Positions 13,505 through 25,450 of a stretch of 64,000 bases of DNA are shown piece by piece. The DNA is from Elmis aenea (Eukaryota > Arthropoda > Insecta > Coleoptera > Elmidae). The stretch is from NCBI GenBank assembly GCA_947652605.1, contig OX393581.1, positions 52,847,924-52,911,923 of the forward strand. Reading direction: 5' to 3'. Under the pieces are notes generated by a model, which ran no database searches, had not been told where the DNA came from, and saw only the letters and a list, made by a program, of their open reading frames with translations. Every line of letters starts with the position of its first letter. Positions within the stretch are counted from its first letter, which is position 1. The position numbers and the translations under genes are program-made.

Positions 13505-13930
13505 ATGTGGTGCAATGGGAAAGGGTGTTCATTTGAATTTTTAAATATACATAAGGATGGAAAGAAAGAGGCTGAAATCAACAACAGAATACAACTTAAC
13601 TCTTTTACACACTTAAAACACTTTTATAAGGAAAAAAGAAATATCGAAGAAAACGAAAATGACAGTGTACAACACAATATACAAAGCAGAGAAAAACAAC
13701 ATCTAAAGTGGTTTGGGCATCCAGTAAGGATGGAGGATGAAAGACAAACGTAAAGAATTTTGCTAGCCAAATCTACACAGGAAAGACAAAGAGGAAGACC
13801 GAGGAACGCATGGAACCAAGTGGTGGCTGAATGTTTGAAGGATAGAGGAATGTCCTGGAGTGAGGGAACGAAGATGGTAAGGAACAAGAAAGAATGGACA
13901 GTATTTATTCATGAAATTAGTTGATGTTTT
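13505..13930 (+). mobile_element. Non-LTR retrotransposon C-terminus
   Basis: The frame ending at 13753 reads REKQHLKWFGHPVRMEDERQ and stops. In the same frame it continues RQRGRPRNAWNQVVAE, then LKDRGMSWSE and NKKEWTVFIHEIS. This is the standard C-terminal tail of insect endonuclease-RTs: (L/K)WFGHVxRM, then RGRPRxxW, then RGxxWxE, then a final EWxxF. Only one stop interrupts about 85 residues, so it is among the better preserved LINE tails here. The region before 13640 is not clearly LINE-derived, so the 5' limit is uncertain. The RT core is missing, as expected for 5'-truncated insertions. Confidence 0.8.
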
Positions 13931-15542
13931 GTAACGTACCTTAACACCTTCAGGTAAATAAGGTTGTTGGTAAAAAAAAATGTAACGTTTAAAAACACGC
14001 CTCTTATACAAAAACAATTAAGTTTCCAAAAGATTCTTCTTCATAACGTTCAGTTCAATTACCAGCAGAACTATTATTAGCAAATATATTTCAGTTGCGA
14101 TTCGTGTACACGCAATAAATAATAAATCAATATGTGTACGTGTAATTAATGGAACATTTATCAAATAGTTAACCGTGCGTATGAACACGCGCTACGGACA
14201 ATGAAAAATCTATACCTTACCAATTACCGCTAATAACCGACTAAAACGGTGTTTTAGAAAAATCGGAGCCATGGATGTATTACAATTTCGTTGAATTATG
14301 ATAAGTTTGAGCGTTAAAACTCACGGTGGCATTCAGAGCGTAGAAAATTACAGTTACTATTATTGTTATACAAGCGTTGTTAGTTAGCACCAGGTTGCTT
14401 AAGACCTCTTGGGGTAATGCTCAGAAGCATAGCATGTTGTTAAATAATAAGGTTTTATCGTCTCCGTGAACTTACATGGCAAAACAGTAAGTACCATCGG
14501 ACGCGAATGAAATGGAGTGTTGATAAAGATCTGAATTAATAGGAAGTTGATGTATTTCACAACTTTGTGCTCCTATTAACACATGCCAGTGCGGTGAACC
14601 ACGTCAGGTGACAAGTTGCGAGGCAAATGAAACAAAAATAAAACAGATGATATGAGAAAATTAAAAAATCTGAAGGAGTAATGCAAAAAATCGAGGAACT
14701 GTCTATATTGAATCTTGTTTAATGTAATTTTTGTCTTGATCGAACATAATGGAACTGGATATTGCAGATAAAGTATTGTGAATGCAAAAATTGTATCGAA
14801 AGTTTTAAACATTCTGGAATTTCCTAAACACATTTTGACCAATTTCGTAATGCTATACTAGTGCGCGCGTTTGGCTAGATATTAAAATGTATACATCACT
14901 TCAATTTTTATTTCTTCACTTTTTACATGCTGCAAGTGTTAAACTATAGACGTATAGTGTGAAACAATGTAATTTATAACACAAAGAAACATTACATTTA
15001 GCGCAAAGCATCGTACATTGATTTTACAATTGTACTAGCAGACATAAAACTCGGCTTAACATCCCACCTTATAAAATTTCATACTGTTATAAGCACATAA
15101 AGTGGTAAGTGGAGCCTATAAAACCCCGATTAAATTATCCAATATCCCTGAAAACCAAAACCGATTCAGATTTACGCACGCGCGCAAGTTGCGCGAAAAT
15201 CACCGAGCTTTTTCTATTAGGCTGAGTCGCGGTTGGATGACGCTACAAGGAAAAGGAAAATCACCTGTTTTTCGTAGATATGTCCTCACTTGGCTTAAAG
15301 AAGCATTGCCGTTGATTGAAAATTATTGAATGAGGGAAAAGCATTTCAGCCTTTTGCCGGATATTGGCAATACTGCGAACTAAAAGCTCGTATAGAAGCG
15401 GAACTGTTCCATCTGGGAGCTAATGCGATTAATGCAGCTGGACAGATGTGTCTAAATTAAGTGAAAGAAAAGCTTTATGGCGACAACTGATGTATTTGCA
15501 CCCAATAAATTGATAATTAGCAAATAAATAACTAGATAAATA
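13931..15542. other. AT-rich noncoding DNA with one short CpG-richer patch
   Basis: No recognised element. A plus-strand frame at about 15102-15329 is open for 75 codons in moderately GC-rich sequence, but it has no family resemblance or splice context. I treat it as chance or as unidentified repeat. Confidence 0.5.
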
Positions 15543-15890
15543 TACAGGGTGATTGATTGGGACCGGGCATTAAAAATATATGAAGAATGAAACGGGGTAT
15601 AGATCTGAAATTTTGGTTATGACCATAATGACACATGATCTGTTTAATGAAAATATTTTCAAGATGGCGACACTTCCGGAAATACCGGAAGTTGACGTCT
15701 ACTTTCTTATTTCAAATGCAATGGTTCATTTTTTATTGCATTTTTGGATTAAACACGTTATTTTAGAGGGACTTTTAATAGCATTCCCTATACCTAAGTG
15801 CAGTCGTTTTTTGAATTTTTGAACTTTTGTTTTAAATCTTGATTTTCATCGTGATGCTTAATATTATCTAGCGTCGCCATTTTTGAAGAG
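15543..15890. repeat. Dispersed fold-back repeat (TACAGGGTGATTG terminus)
   Basis: It begins with TACAGGGTGATTGATTGGG, a terminus style common to insect dispersed repeats. Internally, GATGGCGAC (15663-15671) and GTCGCCAT (15873-15880) are inverted, within a longer imperfect match of about 15 bp that includes CAAGATGGCGAC against CAAAAATGGCGAC. A perfect palindrome, CTTCCGG-AAATA-CCGGAAG, lies at 15673-15691. I suspect a nonautonomous DNA element, but the family is not identified. Confidence 0.5.
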
Positions 15891-16059
15891 AAAACGCTTA
15901 CATTTAGATCATGCATAGAAGAAACCTATATAAGCATAAAAAATATATACATATATTGGGTATTAGGTAATGATCATTTGTTTTATCTGCAGAAGCTGTG
16001 GATAATTTTTTTAATTGTTTGTTTTCTGTTGGCTCCTTTGCTTGTTCGATCTCCTAACC

Positions 16060-17150
16060 CTAAAAGTTAGCGCTAGTTTCTAATGTTCGCGGTGCGAGAG
16101 TTCCATCCTGCGAACGATAACAATACAAGGGCAGATAGGCACTCCGGTGGTCAAGTGCCCGAAACAACCGCAACATAATATTATCTCAGCCTCCAGTCTG
16201 AATGGTTATTGCGGCAGATTATCTAGCAAGTCGAACACGCGTAGATGAAACGTGAATAGAAAGCACACGACCGGCCCCCATGTCCGCTGATACTGCATGC
16301 GAGAGTCTGGAAATTATTATTACAGCGTTTGGAAAACATGATACAACGTACACATACACACACAGTACACACTATATCTTTCACCGTGTTTGTTGAACGT
16401 GTCAACTCGGCTAATTGACAGATAAAGCTTGTTTGCGCTTTGTGTCGGAGCTTTTTCGATTAAGTCGGAAAGTGTAAAAGGTTTGCAACTTTTATTTTGT
16501 AGCACAATTGGTTACAACGAAATGAAATTATTGTATATTCTGTATTTTATATTTCTGTCGCTAGAAAAGTGTGGTCGCCACCACGCCAAATTTTTACAGT
16601 GTTTATAATCATTTGAATTTAATAAACTGAGACCAGGAACAAATCCTCAATAACATTAAATTGTGATGAAAACCCAATGAACACATTTCTTTGCTTAAGT
16701 TATGTTATTCAAAGTAAAAACAAAGCTCTTTAAAAATGATCTGCAATGTTCTTAAGAAACCTTACAAACAAGCAATCAATCACTTTTCAATTTCATGCTT
16801 TTCTGAGCCGTAGTTTCAAAGAAAATAAATAAATATCGCGGTTTTAATTAGAAACGCCGGGAAATGCGTCCATCCGCCACAGATTTCATTTCATTTATTT
16901 AAACAATGGACGGTCAGGAGATGCGGTAATTGCCGCGAAGTTAACGTAAAACCTGTGGCTGGCTGTGAATGACAGTCTTCTATTGTTCGGCAGCCACCTC
17001 CGAGCGCCCATCGTGGGCACAAGAATAGTTCGTAACGACCGATATTAAAGTGCCTTTGCCTGGGAATTTCTACGCAATGGAGTAATTGTCCGAAGAATGG
17101 TCTATTATCGCACGTCAGCGAAGACCACACAGCACAATCACCATTCAAAA
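16060..17150. other. CpG-richer unexplained DNA in two patches
   Basis: Patches at about 16060-16470 and 16850-17150 have clearly more C, G and CpG than the surroundings. Short minus-strand frames are open there (16891-17148), but these are expected from the composition. They could be conserved regulatory DNA or unrecognised repeat. I see no exon with good splice sites. Confidence 0.35.
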
Positions 17151-18724
17151 ATATATAATGATGAGTATAATACAGGAAATAGGCGCTTGCGAACAGGGGT
17201 GGACTAAGATTTGTTTGTTAAAGAGTTTAAGGCTTATCGTAATATTTTTTTTGTGTAAATTTGGCAGATATGTTTCATGTTAACAACAAAATTAAAGCTC
17301 TGCCTGCCCCTTTTTGCTTTAAGTTAACACACGACAGAAATTAACCATCAAAATCAACAAATCTCAGGTCGAATGTTAAGTACTATCTGTTCAAACTTGT
17401 TAATGACAATTTAATTAATAGCTTAACGACGCCAAATTGATACTTAAACCGCTGCAGTATAAAAAAAAGACGACATGTGCCAAATAGCGTTTATAATAAC
17501 GTCGTACAGTTTACTTTTAGTACTACATTAAGCAAACCCGTTTTAATGAAGCCATAAATGAGCAGTTTACAAAGCTTGTTAACGTGTTTTTTTAGCACTA
17601 GCTGACAGCTTCATTAAAATTATTTTTTAAGGTAACCAACACCAGATTTTTTTAAGTCAAAGTTCAAAATTTGATCATTGATTTACAAGAAAAAAAGCCA
17701 AATACTTTTCGAGTAGGTACTCCTCTCGATAATTGCTGAAAGCATGAGGATTATAAAGTTCAGCAAAGTTTTCAGGATTCTAGTTAGTTCTGGCTAATGC
17801 ATACTCTTTTTAATTCTGATTTATCACTCTGCGACTTGTTTTACTCAAAAACCCCAGAAAAAATCTTAAAGCAAGACGATTTAAGGCCGATTAAAAAGAA
17901 AAAGCTACTGTTAACAAAAAAAACTTAAGTTAGGAACCAAGAAATAAGAGAAGAAAAAGAAAATGGAATGATACGTGACCAGATTGCTCAAAATCGCTAC
18001 AGAAAACACTGACTGGAAAGAAAAACTCCAGAAGGCTTAACAAGGTGGATGGAAAGCTGGATATCAACATCCGTGAAAACACTGTGGAAACTTGAAAACA
18101 AAAACAGGCTAGTAGCTTTCATGAAAGAGGAAGAAAAAGTTTAATAACCAAGCAATTATAAGCAGCTCGTAAACAAAGTAATAAAGACACAATTCATATT
18201 TATACCGAATCAGGTCACAGCTAAAAGGTAAAATGTACACAGGCACAATTAATGAAAATTACTGGCACGCAATTTCAGTCCCAGCGACGCCACTCGCGAC
18301 AATTTATGTATAACTCTAATTTGTATAAGTGGGAAATTGGGAATAAAGCATACGAATAGTCCATAATTTATTTGTTTACTAGTTACAGCATTATCAGATT
18401 AAGCTAATTTTTGCATGAGTCGGCTGTTACAGTTCCAGCAACGCATAGTTCACGGTTGTAGTACAATTCACTTAGAAATGTTCGTATTTTATTCTGGAAC
18501 ACTACAATTTTAAGTTTTAGTTATAAATATTTTATCCGCAGTAAAAATTTGAAATTAGGTATTCACAGTATATGCCTTCATCGTACAAAACTGCTAAAAT
18601 TGACACAGTCTGCCTAATTATCAAGATGTAATTGTGTCAAAGTTAAGATTAAAGATCTACCTAGCCATGAAAATAACATGTTACAATAAAAAAATTCATT
18701 GTGTTAAATAGCTTTTAAGTAAAT
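17151..18724. other. AT-rich noncoding DNA; possible faint LINE tail
   Basis: Around 17930-18140 the purine-rich plus strand resembles the basic tails of the LINE fragments elsewhere in the window, but I cannot align it to a conserved block. The rest shows nothing. Confidence 0.35.
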
Positions 18725-18842
18725 ATAAATATAAATATAATTTTGTGTTGTGTATATATTCGTATATATGTGTATTATTATTATCATTATTGTGACATGT
18801 TCTATGCCTTTTTGGATTTTTCAATAAAGACTACTACTACTA
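18725..18842 (+). mobile_element. LINE 3' tail with (ACT)n microsatellite end
   Basis: GTGACATGTTCTATGCC leads into TTTTTCAATAAAGACTACTA, that is, an AATAAA signal followed by a short trinucleotide tract. Many Jockey/CR1-type LINEs end this way: polyadenylation hexamer and then a microsatellite tail. An (ATT)n stretch lies just upstream (18770-18795). No coding part is retained. Confidence 0.5.
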
Positions 18843-19720
18843 CCAGCTATGACATTTTGAATCTAAAGAGAAAAGTTTTATCGAAATATATTGAGTCAAA
18901 AGAGTTCTCTACAATTTTTCTTAAACAAAAACGAGTGAAATTAAACCCAAGGATCGAAGTGTAAGAAAATTTAACATGGCAGGACCATAAAGCGTTTTCC
19001 CAAAAATTTTTACGACGTACATTTTCTTATAAAAAAAAAGGCATACTTATGTTTGACCTCCAGAATGCGAACAAGCTGGAAAACTTCTATTTTCATTTGC
19101 GTCTTCTACAAATAGGTAGGTCAATTATGTTTACACTTTCTTGAGGCACATTTTTATGCAGATTTTATGGGTGTTTTTAAATTTTTTGCAACCATAACCG
19201 TTTTGTAGATTAATCGCTTGAGTTTTTATTACACTTACACATCAAAAAGACCGAGATAAGCACTGCGCAGTATTTTTCGACATTTATCGAGTTTAATCAA
19301 GCCACACAATTGCCCCTTAAAGATTTTTTAATTCTTATGACTTCGATATTATTAACAGTAAAAAATATAAAGCAAAACACAGCAAATCACAGTGTTTGCA
19401 TGCCTATTAGTAAAGCCTAAATTTTGATTTGTAGGCTGTGGTAAGTTAATAACCTCGTTAGGCTTCTCCGATGGTGAAACTCAGTAACTTAGCCAACAAT
19501 AGTACGTCACTTAATTTCGGTACGCTATAGTTTCCTAATTATTTATTTTGAAAAATAAAATGCCCAAAAAAGGCAGGAAAAATAAAAATAGAGGACCCTA
19601 AACAAAAAATTGCGCAACTGACGATGTGTGATAATTAATGTGCTAAACAAAGACTAACTGGAAAAACTTACAGGAGCGGAAACGAAAACAATCATTGCAA
19701 AATAAAAATAAAACCCAGAT
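18843..19720. other. AT-rich noncoding DNA
   Basis: Nothing recognisable is present. Confidence 0.55.
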
Positions 19721-19880
19721 AATTAAAATGATTGTGGTATTTTACTGATACATAAACATATTTTTGTAATTCTACATTTCCGAACGAAATTAGAAGCACA
19801 TTTAATTAAAATTATTGTAGTATTTTACTGGTACATAAATATATTTATGTATTTCTACATTCCGAACGAAATTCGTTATT
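19721..19880. repeat. Two-copy direct tandem duplication, about 83 bp unit
   Basis: The segment starting AATTAAAATGATTGTGGTAT at 19721 recurs as AATTAAAATTATTGTAGTAT at 19804. Both copies continue through ATTTTACTGxTACATAAA and end at CCGAACGAAATT. The copies differ at scattered positions, so the duplication is not recent. Confidence 0.8.
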
Positions 19881-22840
19881 TCGATTTTTATATTGTAAGT
19901 AGTTTAAAAAGACACGAATCTGTAATTAAAACTAGCTTTAACTTCTAATTTTTGCATAATTGAATGTGTTCATAAATAAACTTAAGTCAAAAACTATTTT
20001 CTCTGTACAAAAAAAGTTCTTGACTAGCAAAAGCATTGGTTGTTTTATTGTTGTGTTCGTCTATGCATGTAAAACATGAAAACTAATTTTAACGCATTTA
20101 CATTCAGAGGTCACTCAGAGGTGATGAATCGACGAAACAAACAGTAAATACGGGTTTAAGACTTTTTTTATTTCAAAGAACTACCAGGAGCTAAAGCCTG
20201 CCCGTGTTAGAGTGTATATTGGGCAGGGAGCCAACGTAACAAATGTACGGTTATCAGTTGAGAGCAGACAACATGTTTCGAGAAAATCACGTTGTGAGCA
20301 GTCTCTTTTGTTGTTCTTTGACGTTCACGTGACCTGAAATTTCTGCAATCAATTTCACGTACGAAATACACGTTATCTTAGAGAGGAGCGCTGTGTGTGA
20401 TCAAGGAAATGCTATATCCTTTTGGACGTCCATCAAAGGGAAATTTGTGGGGGAAAGTTGCAAGAACAAAGCGGGAGAAATAAATTGCGTTTTGATAGGA
20501 TGGCCTAGGAAAATACATCCACAAGTAAACCACTGTAGGCTTGGTTATCAAAACATAAAGGGACTTTTTCGTACACAACTATATACACTGAATAATCATT
20601 AACTCAGGCACAGAGAATCAGAGAATTAAATTGTGTGTGAGCGTGCGTGTTTTACGCATTTTTCTGTATTAAAACCCAATTTTTGCAAATGAAGTCTGTC
20701 AATTAGGCGTTTCATGCAAGTTTTTACATTAAAACAACCACTGCGTACTTAAAACTATTAATATGACCACATATAATCCGAGTTAGCACAAAAAAATCCC
20801 AAAATGTTCAAAAATGCTTGTAATAAAATCATTGTCTACAAAATTTGAAGATTTTACCACAGCCTTTGGTATCTTAACTTGTTGGAAAGTAAATAATAGA
20901 GAGGTGTTTTGTTATTAACAATAAGTTTTGTTTGTTATTAAACATTTAAAGAATGCTGCAAGATCAAACGTTTTTCAAAAATCTAAAGCTTAAAATTTTG
21001 GGTATTGTGACACAAATGTGTACCGAAATTTAAGATATTTGACATGGTTAAAAATTGTGTTTAAAGTGTAAATGAAGTGAATATTGCTTCTGAGTTTTAT
21101 ATGAATAAAATAAAATTAAAAAAATATAAAAATATTGTACAACTTTATACAAATTAAATTTATTCTTTGCCAAGTAACATTTAGGCCCTAAATTTTAGGG
21201 GAACTAAGAGGAAAAAAATTATTTACGTACTGCACTACCAGTCCGTATAATAATTAAGACAACACAACACCGACGCTGGGTTTATTAATTGTTTCAACGT
21301 AATGTAATGTAAGCTACATGGAGTAACTGTTTTTTTTAACTACGTGTTTTGGCGTTTATTTTTACAGCAGTTTAAATAATTTCTATTAAATTTTTATGTT
21401 AATCACGAAAGACAGTACGGAGCAATATAAAAAAAATTGGCTACTAGCATTTTCCATTAGTATGCCGCCGGGTAATCTCAAATGATCAATAAATTCCTTA
21501 TGTTTTTTGTTTTATACTTTCGTACTAGTGTTTTGCATATTATTTTGTTCGCGAATTCTCTAAGCGCCGATATTATTCAAGTTACTCAGCATAAGTAGTA
21601 CACTTAATGTTGTTTTGCGGTGAAATATGATGCAGATTAATAAGTATTTATTTCACGTGAAAGCCATACATGCATACCTAATGCACACGTTCCGCCATTT
21701 AAAAAAAAATCGATAAATAAATATTCTCGATAGATCTGTAAATGTTTGGTAATAAAAATAACAAATTATGACAGTTTTACCAAACTGTTTAGGCATGTAT
21801 ATAAACTACATTTAGCCATTCGCGGATCAAACTGTTGCAGAACAGATTAATTGCATGTCATGAAAATTCTAGACCGGTTTTAAGACTATCGCCTGTGCGT
21901 CTGTAGCCTTCTTATATTTTTTTTTATAACAGTACTAAATAAATAAATATATCTGTTTGCATTGACGAAGAGCCGAGAGTAAAGGTTGAGAACATTTCCG
22001 CAAGAGATTCTTCGTAAAAAAGATAAAAATATATTTGATTAAACTTACTAATACTATTTAATAAATCAATCAAACAATTAAGGCAGTTATTATAAATTAA
22101 TTTAACTTCTTTTCCTTCTAAAAAGCAATTGTTATGTAATGGCAAGCAACATAATTTTTCACATTACCACGCTGTGAAAATGTTGTCTTCTTTTGCATTA
22201 TTTTTATTTGTAGATATGTGTAGATGATGTGCTTTAAGTTAATTTAGTGCTGCCAAATTCCGTTAGGTTATTTATTGATTTATAATTCAAACGTAAATAT
22301 ATTTAAGCAAATACACGTACAACAGAATTACTCCAGTTCTGTGATGTTCGAATATGCAGCGAATACCTAATAAATTATAATGAATTGCATTAAGATATAT
22401 GCATCAGCCTGAAACCTAATTACACGCGATATCGGCTAATAAACGACAGTATGCGGCTAGTAACTACAGATGTGTGCATAAATTCGAAGCTACATTTCAT
22501 ATTTCGTAATTAAACTTTATGTCACCAGAACTACATCGGTACAACCAGATTTGCTGGTTATGGAATTCATTAGAAACCGATTAAAAAAATAATATTAAGG
22601 GACTTATGCACAAAGAAAACAAATTAATATTCTTAATTGTGGTTGGAAACATTACTTAAAGCATGATATTATTTTGAATACCGAGCAACCAACAAAGAAC
22701 CGACTAAAATCGAAGCCTCTGCGTTTTCTAGTTCATTAAGTCGATTTATGAATACATAACTACTAACACGGCGATGATTTACAATTTCCCGTAGGTTGAT
22801 GGTTAGTTAGAGATATTCGAACAATTATGTATCGACTTAC
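19881..22840. other. AT-rich noncoding DNA
   Basis: No gene or known element is visible. Near 20380-20600 both strands are open for about 65 codons, which is a composition effect. The patch 20160-20400 is slightly CpG-richer without clear meaning. Confidence 0.5.
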
Positions 22841-23020
22841 CAAGAAAGATATCCTCATCGTCATGAGCGGTGTGGGCTGTAATGGCGGCCATGCCCTGGA
22901 CAAGCGCAAGAAGCGACGAATACGGGCTACGAGTGTCCGATAAACTCAACTGAAGACCTAAGGGTGCTCTGTAGAACTCGCCACACAACATCCCCAGGCA
23001 TAACACATTCTATTTGTTAC
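22841..23020 (-). CDS. Candidate exon (unidentified gene), minus strand
   Basis: A GC-richer island reads on the minus strand as APLGLQLSLSDTRSPYSSL followed by LALVQGMAAITAHTAHDDED and IFLG, and ends exactly at a strong donor (TTTCTTG|GTAAGT, after position 22841). Upstream lies an acceptor-like TTGTATTGTTTCAG ending at 23021. With that acceptor, all three frames meet a stop soon after the splice. So it would be a 5' exon with a start inside it, for example at 22892 (GGCATGG context, MAAITAHTAHDDED), or else the acceptor is different. The plus strand also has an open frame (KKDILIVMSGVGCNGG). I do not recognise the protein. Alternatives are chance openness in a CpG-rich island or an unknown repeat. 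Confidence 0.35.
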
Positions 23021-23249
23021 CTGAAACAATACAATCAATACTTTAGACAAACGATTTACGATAATAAGACACGTCAAATGATAGCATGTGGTTATTATAA
23101 ATAATTAGCTTATGACCGACTCAAATTGCTTTTACCATACGAGGTGTGGTGATAAAGTTCCTCAACTGATTTCCGTGGGTAGTATTCTGGCGCTATATAC
23201 ATATTAGTAAGAGCGTAGCTAGCTATACAATTTACTGAACGCACGATGG

Positions 23250-23800
23250 TACCATTCGGATGAAATAATAAGCTGGATGGAAAAGGCCAGAGCAGAATTT
23301 CGTAAAATAAATACAGTTTTAAAGAACCACAGTCTGAGTATCCAACTTAAGCTTAGTAAATTGGTGAAGTGCTATGTTTTCACGGTGCTCCTGTGCTTAG
23401 TAGAATCTTGGACATTACCGGAGGCTAAAACGAAAAAATTAAATACGTTCGAGATATGGTGTAAGTCCAGACAGAAACTTAGAATTGGAAGGACCATGTC
23501 ACCAACGAAGATGCCCTGAGGAGATTAAAAGTAAAGGCAGAGTTGTGAATGCCGTTAAAAGAAGAAAGCTGGGGTACTTGGGTCACATAATGAGACATCC
23601 AGAAAAGTACGGACTGTTGCTACTGATACTTCAGGGATAGGTAGTTGTCAAGAGGGGCCAGGGACGGAGAAGGATCTCGTGGTTGAAGGATCTGAGAACA
23701 CTACAACCACGGAATGATTCCGTAATGCTGCTAACAAAATAAAATCGTGTTGTGGATAACCAACGTCCGCTAATGGATAGGCGCTTTAAGAAGAAGGAAA
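23250..23800 (+). mobile_element. Non-LTR retrotransposon RT C-terminal half, frameshifted
   Basis: A well-preserved piece of an insect endonuclease-RT: KARAEFRKINTVLKNHSLS, KLVKCYVFTVLLCLVESWTL, then TKKLNTFEIWCKSRQKLRI. The usual family wording is KCYVFSVLLYGVESWTL...FEMWCYRRMLRI. After a frameshift it continues VKRRKLGYLGHIMRHPEKYG and, after a stop, KRGQGRRRISWLKDLR. A tail with TTTAAGAAGAAGG closes it near 23800. Frame shifts and stops make it non-functional. The tail resembles those at 42810-42840 and 58110-58145, suggesting one family. Another LINE end begins immediately downstream. Confidence 0.85.
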
Positions 23801-24170
23801 GGTGTAGGAGCAAAATTAGAAACGAAATCCATAGAGAAAACACAAAAGTACAAACAATAGAACATAACATCCATGAGGCACAACTAAGCAACTAATTGGC
23901 TAGGTCATGTTTGTAGAATGATAGAAGATAAAATGTTCAGAAAAGCATACAAAACGCATATGGGAGAAAAAAATCGATAAGAAAGATCAAGGAAAGCTTA
24001 AAATGAGATGAAAAAAGCTTTCACAAACAAAGGAATCGGATGAGGTAAGGTTAGAGAACTAATAGACTGAAAAAGATGGAAGGAAGCTTACAAAAAAAGG
24101 TCACATACATAAAAAAAAAACAAAAGCCTCACACCTAACGGTAGATAGGTGTAAAAATAAGGAGAAGGAG
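23801..24170 (+). mobile_element. Second non-LTR retrotransposon 3' end
   Basis: The plus strand reads RNEIHRENTKVQTIEHNIHE-like sequence, then NWLGHVCRMIEDKMFRKAYK, then ERSRKA, NEMKKAFTNKGIG and KRWKEAYKKRSHT, with several stops. This is a different family from the preceding fragment: 'LGHVCRM...AYK' rather than 'LGHIMRHPEKY'. It is the same family as the fragment at 56740-56850 (shared GTAAGGTTAGA and ACAAAAA(A/G)AGG(T/A)CACATACATAA). It ends with CCTCACACCTAACGGTAGAT. The tandem arrangement suggests insertion at or near the A-rich end of the upstream element. Confidence 0.75.
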
Positions 24171-25149
24171 CGGAAGATGGAGAAGGAGAGAAGGACTTGA
24201 ATAGTTTTGATATTTTCCATTAACACTGTCTCTTAACAGCATTAATAACTTCCACTGCTAATAAAGAATAGTAGATGGTAGCAGATAAAATAAAAATATT
24301 CATTTGTTCTTATTAAGTTCGAGTATTTAGATTTAAAAGAAAGATGATAAACTGATACGCACTTCTTGGAAGATTTCGATGAGGCTAATTCTTTTAAGTT
24401 AATTTTCCTACCACGTGCCCAACATAAATGGAAAACGTGTTAACGACACCATAATTAGGATCGGTTTGGATGAAAGCTCCACGAATCGTTCTTCTTACGG
24501 CCATAACATGTAACGTTAAACGAATAATCTTCACTATTAAGTGTTAACCCTAGAACTGCACTTAAAGGTAACTTCAGTTAAGAAGTAACTTTGGTGTGCT
24601 TTGACGAATAAAAAATATGTGATTTTTAATTGGAAATAGAGAATTATATAGACAAAAATTTTATCTGGGTTATACCTTAGCATTTTTTTAAAAACTTCAA
24701 AATATCTTTAATTAGTTTCTGAACAAATTGATAACCGTTATGTTGCATAAATGTTGTATAACGTTTCTACAAACCAGTAGAACCGTATCAAAATCATTAA
24801 ATTTTTGACCAAAAAAAATGTATACTTAGCAAATTTTAAAAACATTTGAAGAGCTATAAAAAATATTTCTAATGGGCTTTTGAACGAATTGGCAATAGTT
24901 ACAAATTGATTTCATGCTGTTTAACATTTTCTCGGACAATAAAGCCCAATGCAAAATTTTCTACAGCGTTTTGTGGAGTGAAATTGGCCAAAGTTACCCT
25001 GGAAAAAAGAAACAACCGCTATAAGTACCTACTCAAATTCATAATTTTTATGGTCTAGTTTTTTTTTCCAGTTACTGAAAGGTTTTGTGGTGTTACAGCC
25101 TTTTTTGTGTAACCGATAAAGAGATACGTATCTTTTTATTGACTCTGTG
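24171..25149. repeat. AT-rich DNA including a dispersed repeat copy
   Basis: Most is unremarkable. At about 24965-25000 the string GTTTTGTGGAGTGAAATTGG and the following CCAAAGTTACC match TTTTGTGTAGTAAAATTGG and CCAAAGTTTCC near 32240-32275. A dispersed repeat with at least two copies is therefore likely, but its ends are not determined. Confidence 0.4.
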
Positions 25150-25450
25150 ATGTAAAATTAAAAGTCAACTAATTTATTCTGGGTGTAGGCTGGATTGTAG
25201 ACGCCTGGCGCCATTGTTATCACCGGTGCCCATTACCTGTCGCCGCGAATCCACGGATCAATCTTCGTCTAGGTACAGGTAGCGGCGCCACTAAGTCTGC
25301 CTTCGATCCCTCATTCGTCACGCGACTGCTAACCTTTATTTTTCACTACGTCTTGGGCTACTATTCATGCACTTCTGAATAAATACTGCTGGCAGACTGC
25401 CAGTCCAGTAAATATGCCATCGGGCAGATATGGTTTTGGTTAAGTATGCA
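25150..25450. other. GC-rich unexplained segment
   Basis: This CpG-rich stretch contains GGCGCC twice and a near-perfect palindrome, CTGGCAG-A-CTGCCAG (about 25388-25405). No open frame has good splice sites, and I see no tRNA-like or SINE promoter box that holds up. It could be an LTR-like or SINE-like repeat or regulatory DNA. Confidence 0.3.

Noticed and set aside
17930..18140. Possible LINE tail
   Set aside because: Purine-rich wording is suggestive, but no WFGH or RGRPR block can be read.
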